64,000 nucleotides of DNA, from positions 1-64,000 of the forward strand of contig CAMPDV010001959.1 in the NCBI GenBank assembly GCA_946699065.1, given 5' to 3'. Below the pieces are notes generated by a model, which saw only the letters and a program-made list of their open reading frames with translations, searched no databases and had not been told where the DNA came from. The DNA is from Loxodes magnus (Eukaryota > Ciliophora > Karyorelictea > Loxodida > Loxodidae). Shown here piece after piece: positions 26,627 through 39,219 of the stretch (its first letter is position 1; each line of letters begins with the position of its first letter). A program made the translations under genes and the position numbers.

Positions 26627-27046
26627 CTAATCATAACTTCCCGATACAATGAACTCTGAATTAATGGATATAGCCACAGCATATACATTGCTAGTGTGAC
26701 CACTCATGGTCTTACAGGTACCTGTCTTGACGTCCCATAGTCTCACCGTATAATCTGCACTTCCCGATACGATGAACTCTGAATCACTGGATATAGACAC
26801 AGCATATACATAACTAGTGTGACCACTCATGGTCTTACAGGTACCTGTCTTGACGTCCCATAGTCTCACCGTACAATCATAACTTCCCGATACGATGAAC
26901 TCTGAATCACTGTATATAGCCACAGAGAATACATAACTAGTGTGACCACTCATGGTCTTACAGGTACCTTTCTTGACGTCCCATAGTCTCACCGTATAAT
27001 CATTACTTCCCGATACGATGAACTCTGAATCACTGGATAAAGCCAC
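26627..27046 (-). CDS. Four-unit module copy at 26627
   Basis: Same 139-codon product as the copy at 21215. It is the first half of the seven-unit tandem duplication. Confidence 0.3.
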   Translation of the reverse strand: MALSSDSEFIVSGSNDYTVRLWDVKKGTCKTMSGHTSYVFSVAIYSDSEFIVSGSYDCTVRLWDVKTGTCKTMSGHTSYVYAVSISSDSEFIVSGSADYTVRLWDVKTGTCKTMSGHTSNVYAVAISINSEFIVSGSYD

Positions 27047-27487
27047 AGATCATACATAACTAGTGTGACCACTCATGGTCTTACAGGTACCTTTCTTGAC
27101 GTCCCATAGTCTCACCGTATAATCTGCACTTCCCGATACGATGAACTCTGAATCACTGGATATAGCCACTGCATATACATAACTAGTGTGACCACTCATG
27201 GTCTTACAGGTACCTGTCTTGACGTCCCATAGTCTCACCGTATAATCATTACTTCCCGATACGATGAACTCTGAATCACTGGATATAGCCACAGATCATA
27301 CATAACTAGTGTGACCACTCATGGTCTTACAGGTACCTGTCTTGACGTCCCATAGTCTCACCGTATAATCATTACTTCCCGATACGATGAACTCTGAATC
27401 ACTGGATATAGCCACAGATCATACATAACTAGTGTGACCACTCATGGTCTTACAGGTACCTGTCTTGACGTCCCATAGTCTCACCGT

Positions 27488-27907
27488 CTAATCATAACTT
27501 CCCGATACAATGAACTCTGAATTAATGGATATAGCCACAGCATATACATTGCTAGTGTGACCACTCATGGTCTTACAGGTACCTGTCTTGACGTCCCATA
27601 GTCTCACCGTATAATCTGCACTTCCCGATACGATGAACTCTGAATCACTGGATATAGACACAGCATATACATAACTAGTGTGACCACTCATGGTCTTACA
27701 GGTACCTGTCTTGACGTCCCATAGTCTCACCGTACAATCATAACTTCCCGATACGATGAACTCTGAATCACTGTATATAGCCACAGAGAATACATAACTA
27801 GTGTGACCACTCATGGTCTTACAGGTACCTTTCTTGACGTCCCATAGTCTCACCGTATAATCATTACTTCCCGATACGATGAACTCTGAATCACTGGATA
27901 AAGCCAC
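27488..27907 (-). CDS. Four-unit module copy at 27488
   Basis: Same 139-codon product, 861 bp from the copy at 26627. It is the second half of the seven-unit tandem duplication. Confidence 0.3.
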   Translation of the reverse strand: MALSSDSEFIVSGSNDYTVRLWDVKKGTCKTMSGHTSYVFSVAIYSDSEFIVSGSYDCTVRLWDVKTGTCKTMSGHTSYVYAVSISSDSEFIVSGSADYTVRLWDVKTGTCKTMSGHTSNVYAVAISINSEFIVSGSYD

Positions 27908-30001
27908 AGATCATACATAACTAGTGTGACCACTCATGGTCTTACAGGTACCTTTCTTGACGTCCCATAGTCTCACCGTATAATCTGCACTTCCCGATAC
28001 GATGAACTCTGAATCACTGGATATAGCCACAGCATATACATAACTAGTGTGACCACTCATGGTCTTACAGGTACCTGTCTTGACGTCCCATAGTCTCACC
28101 GTATAATCTGCACTTCCCGATACGATGAACTCTGAATCACTGTATATAGCCACAGATCATACATAACTAGTGTGACCACTCATGGTCTTAAAGGTACCTT
28201 TCTTGACGTTCCATAGTCTCACCTAACAATCATAACTTCCCGATACGATGAACTCTGAATCACTGGATATAGCCACAGATCATACATAACTAGTGTGACC
28301 ACTCATGGTCTTACAGGTACCTGTCTTGACGTCCCATAGTCTCACCGTATAATCATAACTTCCCGATACGATGAACTCTGAATCACTGGATATAGCCACA
28401 GATCATACATAACTAGTGTGACCACTCATGGTCTTACAGGTACCTTTCTTGACGTCCCATAGTCTCACCGTATAATCTGCACTTCGCGATACGATGAACT
28501 CTGAATCACTGTATATAGCCACAGATCATACATAACTAGTGTGACCACTCATGGTCTTACAGGTACCTGTCTTGACGTCCCATAGTCTCACCGTAGAATC
28601 TGCACTTCCCGATACGATGAACTCTGAATCACTGGATATAGCCAAAGCATATACATAACTAGTGTGACCACTCATGGTCTTACAGGTACCTATCTTGACG
28701 TTCCATAGTTTCACCATAGAATCTGCACTTCCCGATACGATGAACTCTGAATCACTGTATATAGCCACAGAGAATACATAACTAGTGTGACCACTCATGG
28801 TCTTACAGGTACCTGTCTTGACGTCCCATAGTCTCACCGTATAATCATTACTTCCCGATACGATGAACTCTGAATCACTGGATATAGCCACTGCATATAC
28901 ATAACTAGTGTGACCACTCATGGTCTTACAGGTACCTTTCTTGACGTCCCATAGTCTCACCTAACAAACATAACTTCCCGATACGATGAACTCTGAATCA
29001 CTGGATATAGCCACTGCATATACATAACTAGTGTGACCACTCATGGTCTTACAGGTACCTGTCTTGACGTCCCATAGTCTCACCGTATAATCATTACTTC
29101 CCGATACGATGAACTCTGAATCACTGGATATAGCCACAGATCATACATAACTAGTGTGACCACTCATGGTCTTACAGGTACCTGTCTTGACGTCCCATAG
29201 TCTCACCTAACAATCATAACTTCCCGATACGATGAACTCTGAATCACTGGATATAGCCACAGATGATACATAACTAGTGTGACCACTCATGGTCTTACAG
29301 GTACCTGTCTTGACGTCCCATAGTCTCACCGTATAATCATAACTTCCCGATACGATGAACTCTGAATCACTGGATATAGCCACAGATCATACATAACTAG
29401 TGTGACCACTCATGGTCTTACAGGTACCTGTCTTGACGTCCCATAGTCTCACCGTATAATCTGCACTTCCCGATACGATGAACTCTGAATCACTGGATAT
29501 AGCCACTGCATATACATAACTAGTGTGACCACTCATGGTCTTACAGGTACCTGTCTTGACGTCCCATAGTCTCACCGTATAATCATAACTTCCCGATACG
29601 ATGAACTCTGAATCACTGGATAAAGCCACAGAGAATACAGAACTAGTGTTACCACTAATGGTCTTACAGGTACCTGTCTTGACGTCCCATAGTCTCACCT
29701 AACAATCATAACTTCCCGATACGATGAACTCTGAATCACTGGATATAGCCACAGAGAATACAGAACTAGTGTGACCACTCATGGTCTTACAGGTACCTTT
29801 CTTGACGTCCCATAGTCTCACCGTATAATCTGCACTTCCCGATACGATGAACTCTGAATCACTGGATATAGCCACTGCATATACATAACTAGTGTGACCA
29901 CTCATGGTCTTACAGGTACCTGTCTTGACGTCCCATAGTCTCACCGTATAATCATTACTTCCCGATACGATGAACTCTGAATCACTGGATATAGCCACAG
30001 A

Positions 30002-31051
30002 TCATACATAACTAGTGTGACCACTCATGGTCTTACAGGTACCTGTCTTGACGTCCCATAGTCTCACCGTATAATCTGCACTTCCCGATACGATGAACTC
30101 TGAATCACTGGATATAGCCACAGCATATACATAACTAGTGTGACCACTCATGGTCTTACAGGTACCTGTCTTGACGTCCCATAGTCTCACCGTATAATCT
30201 GCACTTCCCGATACGATGAACTCTGAATCACTGGATATAGCCACTGCATATACATAACTAGTGTGACCACTCATGGTCTTACAGGTACCTTTCTTGACGT
30301 CCCATAGTCTCACCGTATAATCTGCACTTCCCGATACGATGAACTCTGAATCACTGGATATAGCCACAGATGATACATAACTAGTGTGACAACTCATGGT
30401 CTTACAGGTACCTGTCTTGACGTCCCATAGTCTCACCGTATAATCTGCACTTCCCGATACGATGAACTCTGAATCACTGTATATAGCCACAGAGAATACA
30501 TAACTAGTGTGACCACTCATGGTCTTAAAGGTACCTTTCTTGACGTTCCATAGTCTCACTGTCTTATCATAACTTCCCGATACGATGAACTCTGAATCAC
30601 TGGATATAGACACAGCATATACATAACTAGTGTGACCACTCATGGTCTTACAGGTACCTGTCTTGACGTCCCATAGTCTCACCGTATAATCTGCACTTCC
30701 CGATACGATGAACTCTGAATCACTGGATATAGCCACAGCATATACAGAACTAGTGTGACCACTCATGGTCTTACAGGTACCTTTCTTGACGTCCCATAGT
30801 CTCACCGTATAATCTGCACTTCCCGATACGATGAACTCTGAATCACTGGATATAGCCACAGCATATACATAACTAGTGTGACCACTCATGGTCTTACAGG
30901 TACCTTTCTTGACGTCCCATAGTCTCACCGTATAATCATGACTTCCCGATACGATGAACTCTGAATCACTGGATATAGCCACAGCATATACATAACTAGT
31001 GTGACCACTCATGGTCTTACAGGTACCTGTCTTGACGTCCCATAGTCTCAC
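30002..31051 (-). CDS. Second longest open WD40 run, about 8.5 blades
   Basis: This 349-codon run lies between TAG-26 at 31052-31054 and TGA-7 at 30002-30004. It contains the rare Lys25 blade with Phe37 (near 30558) and a blade in which Gly1 is replaced by Cys. It has enough blades for one complete propeller. The central blades are copied at 33141-33932 at a 27-unit offset. There is no ATG near the 5' boundary other than the internal Met40. Confidence 0.4.
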   Translation of the reverse strand: MRLWDVKTGTCKTMSGHTSYVYAVAISSDSEFIVSGSHDYTVRLWDVKKGTCKTMSGHTSYVYAVAISSDSEFIVSGSADYTVRLWDVKKGTCKTMSGHTSSVYAVAISSDSEFIVSGSADYTVRLWDVKTGTCKTMSGHTSYVYAVSISSDSEFIVSGSYDKTVRLWNVKKGTFKTMSGHTSYVFSVAIYSDSEFIVSGSADYTVRLWDVKTGTCKTMSCHTSYVSSVAISSDSEFIVSGSADYTVRLWDVKKGTCKTMSGHTSYVYAVAISSDSEFIVSGSADYTVRLWDVKTGTCKTMSGHTSYVYAVAISSDSEFIVSGSADYTVRLWDVKTGTCKTMSGHTSYV

Positions 31052-31177
31052 CTAACAAACATAACTTCCCGATACGATGAACTCTGAATCACTGGATATA
31101 GACACAGCATATACATAACTAGTGTGACCACTCATGGTCTTACAGGTACCTGTCTTGACGTCCCATAGTCTCACCGT

Positions 31178-31597
31178 CTAATCATAACTTCCCGATACAA
31201 TGAACTCTGAATTAATGGATATAGCCACAGCATATACATTGCTAGTGTGACCACTCATGGTCTTACAGGTACCTGTCTTGACGTCCCATAGTCTCACCGT
31301 ATAATCTGCACTTCCCGATACGATGAACTCTGAATCACTGGATATAGACACAGCATATACATAACTAGTGTGACCACTCATGGTCTTACAGGTACCTGTC
31401 TTGACGTCCCATAGTCTCACCGTACAATCATAACTTCCCGATACGATGAACTCTGAATCACTGTATATAGCCACAGAGAATACATAACTAGTGTGACCAC
31501 TCATGGTCTTACAGGTACCTTTCTTGACGTCCCATAGTCTCACCGTATAATCATTACTTCCCGATACGATGAACTCTGAATCACTGGATAAAGCCAC
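31178..31597 (-). CDS. Four-unit module copy at 31178
   Basis: Same 139-codon product, 30 units from the copy at 27488 and the last copy seen toward the right. The module is absent beyond 32 kb. Confidence 0.3.
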   Translation of the reverse strand: MALSSDSEFIVSGSNDYTVRLWDVKKGTCKTMSGHTSYVFSVAIYSDSEFIVSGSYDCTVRLWDVKTGTCKTMSGHTSYVYAVSISSDSEFIVSGSADYTVRLWDVKTGTCKTMSGHTSNVYAVAISINSEFIVSGSYD

Positions 31598-32161
31598 AGA
31601 TCATACATAACTAGTGTGACCACTCATGGTCTTACAGGTACCTTTCTTGACGTCCCATAGTCTCACCTAACAATCATAACTTCCCGATACGATGAACTCT
31701 GAATCACTGGATATAGCCACAGATCATACATAACTAGTGTGACCACTCATGGTCTTACAGGTACCTTTCTTGACGTCCCATAGTCTCACCTAACAAACAT
31801 AACTTCCCGATACGATGAACTCTGAATCACTGGATATAGCCACAGCATATACATAACTAGTGTGACCACTCATGGTCTTACAGGTACCTTTCTTGACGTC
31901 CCATAGTCTCACCGTATAATCATGACTTCCCGATACGATGAACTCTGAATCACTGGATATAGCCACAGCATATACATAACTAGTGTGACCACTCATGGTC
32001 TTACAGGTACCTGTCTTGACGTCCCATAGTCTCACCTAACAAACATAACTTCCCGATACGATGAACTCTGAATCACTGGATATAGCCACAGCATATACAT
32101 AACTAGTGTGACCACTCATGGTCTTACAGGTACCTGTCTTGACGTCCCATAGTCTCACCGT

Positions 32162-32641
32162 CTAATCTGCACTTCCCGATACGATGAACTCTGAATCACT
32201 GGATATAGACACAGCATATACATAACTAGTGTGACCACTCATGGTCTTACAGGTACCTGTCTTGACGTCCCATAGTCTAACCGTATAATCTGCACTTCCC
32301 GATACGATGAACTCTGAATCACTGGATAAAGCCACAGCATATACATAACTAGTGTGACCACTCATGGTCTTACAGGTACCTTTCTTGACGTCCCATAGTC
32401 TCACCGTATAATCATTACTTCCCGATACGATGAACTCTGAATCACTGGATAAAGCCACAGCATATACATAACTAGTGTGACCACTCATGGTCTTACAGGT
32501 ACCTGTCTTGACGTCCCATAGTCTCACCGTAGAATCATAACTTCCCGATACGATGAACTCTGAATCACTGGATATAGCCACTGCATATACATAACTAGTG
32601 TGACCACTCATGGTCTTACAGATACCTGTCTGACGTTCCAT
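32162..32641 (-). CDS. ATG-initiated WD40 run created by a 1-bp deletion
   Basis: This 159-codon run begins with a true ATG at 32641. In ordinary units this ATG overlaps the Trp30 codon out of frame. The single-base loss near 32631 brings it into the blade frame, giving an N-terminus reading MERQTG. The run ends at TAG-25 at 32162-32164 after about 3.7 blades. A 29-unit-offset relative lies at 35725-36204. Initiation here is unproven. Confidence 0.35.
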   Translation of the reverse strand: MERQTGICKTMSGHTSYVYAVAISSDSEFIVSGSYDSTVRLWDVKTGTCKTMSGHTSYVYAVALSSDSEFIVSGSNDYTVRLWDVKKGTCKTMSGHTSYVYAVALSSDSEFIVSGSADYTVRLWDVKTGTCKTMSGHTSYVYAVSISSDSEFIVSGSAD

Positions 32642-32644
32642 AGC
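32630..32644 (-). other. Two 1-bp deletions in one unit
   Basis: GTCTTGAC becomes GTCTGAC near 32631, and ATAGTCTC becomes ATAGCTC at 32643. The unit also has GATACC in place of GGTACC. The pair recurs at 36194 and 36206. Confidence 0.95.
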
Positions 32645-33140
32645 TCACCGTATAATCATTACTTCCCGATACGATGAACTCTGAATCACTGGATATAGCC
32701 ACAGAGAATACATAACTAGTGTGACCACTCATGGTCTTACAGGTACCTGTCTTGACGTCCCATAGTCTCACCGTATAATCATGACTTCCCGATACGATGA
32801 ACTCTGAATCACTGGATATAGCCACAGCATATACATAACTAGTGTGACCACTCATGGTCTTACAGGTACCTGTCTTGACGTCCCATAGTCTCACCGTATA
32901 ATCTGCACTTCCCGATACGATGAACTCTGAATCACTGGATATAGCAACAGATCATACATAACTAGTGTGACCACTCATGGTCTTACAGGTACCTGTCTTG
33001 ACGTCCCATAGTCTCACCGTATAATCTGCACTTCCCGATACGATGAACTCTGAATCACTGGATATAGCCACAGCATATACAGAACTAGTGTGACCACTCA
33101 TGGTCTTACAGGTACCTGTCTTGACGTCCCATAGTCTCAC

Positions 33141-33932
33141 CTAACAATCATAACTTCCCGATACGATGAACTCTGAATCACTGGATATAGCCACTGCATA
33201 TACATAACTAGTGTGACCACTCATGGTCTTACAGGTACCTGTCTTGACGTCCCATAGTCTCACCGTATAATCATTACTTCCCGATACGATGAACTCTGAA
33301 TCACTGGATATAGCCACAGAGAATACATAACTAGTGTGACCACTCATGGTCTTACAGGTACCTGTCTTGACGTCCCATAGTCTCACCGTATAATCTGCAC
33401 TTCCCGATACGATGAACTCTGAATCACTGGATATAGACACAGCATATACATAACTAGTGTGACCACTCATGGTCTTACAGGTACCTGTCTTGACGTCCCA
33501 TAGTCTCACCGTATAATCTGCACTTCCCGATACGATGAACTCTGAATCACTGGATATAGCCACTGCATATACATAACTAGTGTGACCACTCATGGTCTTA
33601 CAGGTACCTTTCTTGACGTCCCATAGTCTCACCGTATAATCTGCACTTCCCGATACGATGAACTCTGAATCACTGGATATAGCCACAGATGATACATAAC
33701 TAGTGTGACAACTCATGGTCTTACAGGTACCTGTCTTGACGTCCCATAGTCTCACCGTATAATCTGCACTTCCCGATACGATGAACTCTGAATCACTGTA
33801 TATAGCCACAGAGAATACATAACTAGTGTGACCACTCATGGTCTTAAAGGTACCTTTCTTGACGTTCCATAGTCTCACTGTCTTATCATAACTTCCCGAT
33901 ACGATGAACTCTGAATCACTGGATATAGCCAC
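33141..33932 (-). CDS. Open WD40 run, 263 codons
   Basis: This run of about 6.4 blades ends at TAG-26 (33141). Its 5' end lies at the 1-bp deletion near 33935. It contains the Lys25/Phe37 blade and the Cys1 blade in the same order as 30002-31051. Blades further 3' differ, so the copied block ends inside this run. Confidence 0.35.
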   Translation of the reverse strand: MAISSDSEFIVSGSYDKTVRLWNVKKGTFKTMSGHTSYVFSVAIYSDSEFIVSGSADYTVRLWDVKTGTCKTMSCHTSYVSSVAISSDSEFIVSGSADYTVRLWDVKKGTCKTMSGHTSYVYAVAISSDSEFIVSGSADYTVRLWDVKTGTCKTMSGHTSYVYAVSISSDSEFIVSGSADYTVRLWDVKTGTCKTMSGHTSYVFSVAISSDSEFIVSGSNDYTVRLWDVKTGTCKTMSGHTSYVYAVAISSDSEFIVSGSYDC

Positions 33933-34615
33933 AGATATACATAACTAGTGTGACCACTCATGGTCTTACAGGTACCTTTCTTGACGTCCCATAGTCTCAC
34001 CGTATAATCTGCACTTCCCGATACGATGAACTCTGAATCACTGGATATAGCCACAGCATATACATAACTAGTGTGACCACTCATGGTCTTACAGGTACCT
34101 TTCTTGACGTCCCATAGTCTCACCGTATAATCATGACTTCCCGATACGATGAACTCTGAATCACTGGATATAGCCACAGCATATACATAACTAGTGTGAC
34201 CACTCATGGTCTTACAGGTACCTGTCTTGACGTCCCATAGTCTCACCGTATAATCTGCACTTCCCGATACGATGAACTCTGAATCACTGGATATAGCCAC
34301 AGCATATACAGAACTAGTGTGACCACTCATGGTCTTACAGGTACCTGTCTTGACGTCCCATAGTCTCACCGTATAATCTGCACTTCCCGATACGATGAAC
34401 TCTGAATCACTGGATATAGCCACAGCATATACATAACTAGTGTGACCACTCATGGTCTTACAGGTACCTTTCTTGACGTCCCATAGTCTCACCGTATAAT
34501 CATGACTTCCCGATACGATGAACTCTGAATCACTGGATATAGCCACAGCATATACATAACTAGTGTGACCACTCATGGTCTTACAGGTACCTGTCTTGAC
34601 GTCCCATAGTCTCAC
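33875..34615 (-). CDS. Open WD40 run ending in a frameshifted tail
   Basis: This 246-codon run starts after TAG-26 at 34616 and reads five to six normal blades. At the deletion near 33935 it shifts frame into an unrelated tail of about 20 residues and stops at 33875. Its last part overlaps 33141-33932 in another frame. The tail shows where the deletion truncates a previously longer run. Confidence 0.3.
   Translation of the reverse strand: MRLWDVKTGTCKTMSGHTSYVYAVAISSDSEFIVSGSHDYTVRLWDVKKGTCKTMSGHTSYVYAVAISSDSEFIVSGSADYTVRLWDVKTGTCKTMSGHTSSVYAVAISSDSEFIVSGSADYTVRLWDVKTGTCKTMSGHTSYVYAVAISSDSEFIVSGSHDYTVRLWDVKKGTCKTMSGHTSYVYAVAISSDSEFIVSGSADYTVRLWDVKKGTCKTMSGHTSYVYLWLYPVIQSSSYREVMIRQ
33934..33936 (-). 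other. 1-bp deletion at codon 7
   Basis: ACAGCATATAC or a related form is shortened to ACAGATATAC. It separates two long open runs into different frames. Confidence 0.9.
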
Positions 34616-35578
34616 CTAACAAACATAACTTCCCGATACGATGAACTCTGAATCACTGGATATAGACACAGCATATACATAACTAGTGTGACCACTCATG
34701 GTCTTACAGGTACCTGTCTTGACGTCCCATAGTCTCACCGAATAATCATTACTTCCCGATACGATGAACTCTGAATCACTGGATATAGCCACAGCATATA
34801 CAGAACTAGTGTGACCACTCATGGTCTTACAGGTACCTTTCTTGACGTCCCATAGTCTCACCTAACAATCATGACTTCCCGATACGATGAACTCTGAATC
34901 ACTGGATATAGCCACAGATGATACATAACTAGTGTGACCACTCATGGTCTTACAGGTACCTGTCTTGACGTCCCATAGTCTCACCTAACAATCATAACTT
35001 CCCGATACGATGAACTCTGAATCACTGGATATAGCCACTGCATATACATAACTAGTGTGACCACTCATGGTCTTACAGGTACCTTTCTTGACGTCCCATA
35101 GTCTCACCGTATAATCATTACTTCCCGATACGATGAACTCTGAATCACTGGATATAGCCACAGCATATACATAACTAGTGTGACCACTCATGGTCTTACA
35201 GGTACCTGTCTTGACGTCCCATAGTCTCACCTAACAAACATAACTTCCCGATACGATGAACTCTGAATCACTGGATATAGCCACAGATGATACATAACTA
35301 GTGTGACCACTCATGGTCTTACAGGTACCTTTCTTGACGTCCCATAGTCTCACCGTATAATCATTACTTCCCGATACGATGAACTCTGAATCACTGGATA
35401 TAGCCACAGATCATACATAACTAGTGTGACCACTCATGGTCTTACAGGTACCTGTCTTGACGTCCCATAGTCTCACCGTATAATCATTACTTCCCGATAC
35501 GATGAACTCTGAATCACTGGATATAGCCACTGCATATACATAACTAGTGTGACCACTCATGGTCTTCCAGGTACCTGT

Positions 35579-35581
35579 CTG
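35579..35581 (-). other. 1-bp deletion in Lys33 codon
   Basis: GTCTTGAC becomes GTCTGAC, linked to a TTCCAG variant upstream. It is copied at 38898. Confidence 0.95.
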
Positions 35582-35724
35582 ACGTTCCATAGTCTCACCG
35601 TATAATCATTACTTCCCGATACGATGAACTCTGAATCACTGGATATAGCCACTGCATATACATAACTAGTGTGACCACTCATGGTCTTACAGGTACCTGT
35701 CTTGACGTCCCATAGTCTCACCGT

Positions 35725-36204
35725 CTAATCTGCACTTCCCGATACGATGAACTCTGAATCACTGGATATAGACACAGCATATACATAACTAGTGTGACCA
35801 CTCATGGTCTTACAGGTACCTTTCTTGACGTCCCATAGTCTCACCGTATAATCATGACTTCCCGATACGATGAACTCTGAATCACTGGATAAAGCCACAG
35901 CATATACATAACTAGTGTGACCACTCATGGTCTTACAGGTACCTTTCTTGACGTCCCATAGTCTCACCGTATAATCATTACTTCCCGATACGATGAACTC
36001 TGAATCACTGGATAAAGCCACAGCATATACATAACTAGTGTGACCACTCATGGTCTTACAGGTACCTGTCTTGACGTCCCATAGTCTCACCGTAGAATCA
36101 TAACTTCCCGATACGATGAACTCTGAATCACTGGATATAGCCACTGCATATACATAACTAGTGTGACCACTCATGGTCTTACAGTTACCTGTCTGACGTT
36201 CCAT
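35725..36204 (-). CDS. Second ATG-initiated WD40 run after a 1-bp deletion
   Basis: This 159-codon run has the same MERQTG start and blade layout as 32162-32641, with substitutions such as Asn for Ile at the residue after Gly35. It depends on the deletion near 36194 and ends at TAG-25. Confidence 0.35.
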   Translation of the reverse strand: MERQTGNCKTMSGHTSYVYAVAISSDSEFIVSGSYDSTVRLWDVKTGTCKTMSGHTSYVYAVALSSDSEFIVSGSNDYTVRLWDVKKGTCKTMSGHTSYVYAVALSSDSEFIVSGSHDYTVRLWDVKKGTCKTMSGHTSYVYAVSISSDSEFIVSGSAD

Positions 36205-36207
36205 AGC
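36193..36207 (-). other. Two 1-bp deletions in one unit, second copy
   Basis: Same pair as at 32631 and 32643, with GTTACC in place of GGTACC. The offset is 29 units less the 4 bp deleted between. Confidence 0.95.
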
Positions 36208-38896
36208 TCACCGTATAATCATTACTTCCCGATACGATGAACTCTGAATCACTGGATATAGCCACAGATCATACATAACTAGTGTGACCACTCATGGTCT
36301 TACAGGTACCTGTCTTGACGTCCCATAGTCTCACCGTATAATCATGACTTCCCGATACGATGAACTCTGAATCACTGGATATAGCCACAGCATATACAGA
36401 ACTAGTGTGACCACTCATGGTCTTACAGGTACCTGTCTTGACGTCCCATAGTCTCACCGTATAATCTGCACTTCCCGATACGATGAACTCTGAATCACTG
36501 GATATAGCCACAGATCATACATAACTAGTGTGACCACTCATGGTCTTACAGGTACCTGTCTTGACGTCCCATAGTCTCACCTAACAATCATAACTTCCCG
36601 ATACGATGAACTCTGAATCACTGGATATAGCCACAGATCATACATAACTAGTGTGACCACTCATGGTCTTACAGGTACCTGTCTTGACGTCCCATAGTCT
36701 CACCTAACAATCATAACTTCCCGATACGATGAACTCTGAATCACTGGATATAGCCACTGCATATACATAACTAGTGTGACCACTCATGGTCTTACAGGTA
36801 CCTGTCTTGACGTCCCATAGTCTCACCGTATAATCATTACTTCCCGATACGATGAACTCTGAATCACTGGATATAGCCACAGATCATACATAACTAGTGT
36901 GACCACTCATGGTCTTACAGGTACCTGTCTTGACGTCCCATAGTCTCACCGTATAATCATTACTTCCCGATACGATGAACTCTGAATCACTGGATATAGC
37001 AACAGATCATACATTAATAGTGTGACCACTCATGGTCTTACAGGTACCTGTCTTGACGTCCCATAGTCTCACCTAACAATCATTACTTCCCGATACGATG
37101 AACTCTGAATCACTGGATAAAGCCACAGAGAATACAGAACTAGTGTTACCACTCATGGTCTTACAGGTACCTGTCTTGACGTCCCATAGTCTCACCGTAT
37201 AATCATTACTTCCCGATACGATGAACTCTGAATCACTGGATATAGCAACAGATCATACATTAATAGTGTGACCACTCATGGTCTTACAGGTACCTGTCTT
37301 GACGTCCCATAGTCTCACCTAACAATCATTACTTCCCGATACGATGAACTCTGAATCACTGGATATAGCCACAGCATATACCTAACCTGTATGACCACTC
37401 ATGGTCTTACAGGTACCTGTCTTGACGTCCCATAGTCTCACCGTATAATCTGCACTTCCCGATACGATGAACTCTGAATCACTGGATATAGCCACAGATC
37501 ATACATAACTAGTGTGACCACTCATGGTCTTACAGGTACCTGTCTTGACGTCCCATAGTCTCACCGTATAATCTGCACTTCCCGATACGATGAACTCTGA
37601 ATCACTGGATATAGCCACAGCATATACAGAACTAGTGTGACCACTCATGGTCTTACAGGTACCTTTCTTGACGTCCCATAGTCTCACCGTATAATCATTA
37701 CTTCCCGATACGATGAACTCTGAATCACTGGATATAGCCACAGCATATACATAACTAGTGTGACCACTCATGGTCTTACAGGTACCTGTCTTGACGTCCC
37801 ATAGTCTCACCTAACAAACATAACTTCCCGATACGATGAACTCTGAATCACTGGATATAGACACAGCATATACATAACTAGTGTGACCACTCATGGTCTT
37901 ACAGGTACCTGTCTTGACGTCCCATAGTCTCACCGAATAATCATTACTTCCCGATACGATGAACTCTGAATCACTGGATATAGCCACAGATCATACATTA
38001 ATAGTGTGACCACTCATGGTCTTACAGGTACCTTTCTTGACGTCCCATAGTCTCACCTAACAATCATGACTTCCCGATACGATGAACTCTGAATCACTGG
38101 ATATAGCCACAGATGATACATAACTAGTGTGACCACTCATGGTCTTACAGGTACCTGTCTTGACGTCCCATAGTCTCACCGTCTAATCATGACTTCCCGA
38201 TACGATGAACTCTGAATCACTGGATATAGCCACAGCATATACAGAACTAGTGTGACCACTCATGGTCTTACAGGTACCTGTCTTGACGTCCCATAGTCTC
38301 ACCTAACAATCATAACTTCCCGATACGATGAACTCTGAATCACTGGATATAGCCACTGCATATACATAACTAGTGTGACCACTCATGGTCTTACAGGTAC
38401 CTTTCTTGACGTCCCATAGTCTCACCGTATAATCATTACTTCCCGATACGATGAACTCTGAATCACTGGATATAGCCACAGCATATACATAACTAGTGTG
38501 ACCACTCATGGTCTTACAGGTACCTGTCTTGACGTCCCATAGTCTCACCTAACAAACATAACTTCCCGATACGATGAACTCTGAATCACTGGATATAGCC
38601 ACAGATGATACATAACTAGTGTGACCACTCATGGTCTTACAGGTACCTTTCTTGACGTCCCATAGTCTCACCGTATAATCATTACTTCCCGATACGATGA
38701 ACTCTGAATCACTGGATATAGCCACAGATCATACATAACTAGTGTGACCACTCATGGTCTTACAGGTACCTGTCTTGACGTCCCATAGTCTCACCGTATA
38801 ATCATTACTTCCCGATACGATGAACTCTGAATCACTGGATATAGCCACTGCATATACATAACTAGTGTGACCACTCATGGTCTTCCAGGTACCTGT

Positions 38897-38899
38897 CTG
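38897..38899 (-). other. 1-bp deletion in Lys33 codon, second copy
   Basis: Same deletion and same linked TTCCAG variant as at 35580, 27 units away. Confidence 0.95.
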
Positions 38900-39219
38900 A
38901 CGTTCCATAGTCTCACCGTATAATCATTACTTCCCGATACGATGAACTCTGAATCACTGGATATAGCCACAGATCATACATAACTAGTGTGACCACTCAT
39001 GGTCTTACAGGTACCTGTCTTGACGTCCCATAGTCTCACCGTATAATCTGCACTTCCCGATACGATGAACTCTGAATCACAGGATATAGCCACAGATGAT
39101 ACATAACTAGTGTGACCACTCATGGTCTTACAGGTACCTGTCTTGACGTCCCATAGTCTCACCGTATAATCATTACTTCCCGATACGATGAACTCTGAAT
39201 CACTGGATATAGCCACAGA

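Larger units (their letters stand above)
26400..28150 (-). repeat. Seven-unit tandem duplication (2 x 861 bp)
   Basis: The 139-codon module ending at 26627 is repeated at 27488, 861 bp away, together with its flanking TGA-7 and TAG-25 units. Block limits are approximate because neighbouring units are so similar. Confidence 0.7.
18383..31600 (-). repeat. Central sub-array with the longest open runs and a repeated four-unit module
   Basis: About 107 units with no indel. A module of about 139 codons is repeated almost unchanged with low-coordinate ends at 21215, 23429, 26627, 27488 and 31178 (spacings 18, 26, 7 and 30 units). In order of reading it has Leu11 with Asn23; Lys34; Tyr12 with Tyr23-Asp-Cys25; Ser10 with Ala23; and a unit with Ile13-Asn14. 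Related copies lie at 7929 and 14997. Lower stop density here yields the 367- and 349-codon runs. Confidence 0.85.
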
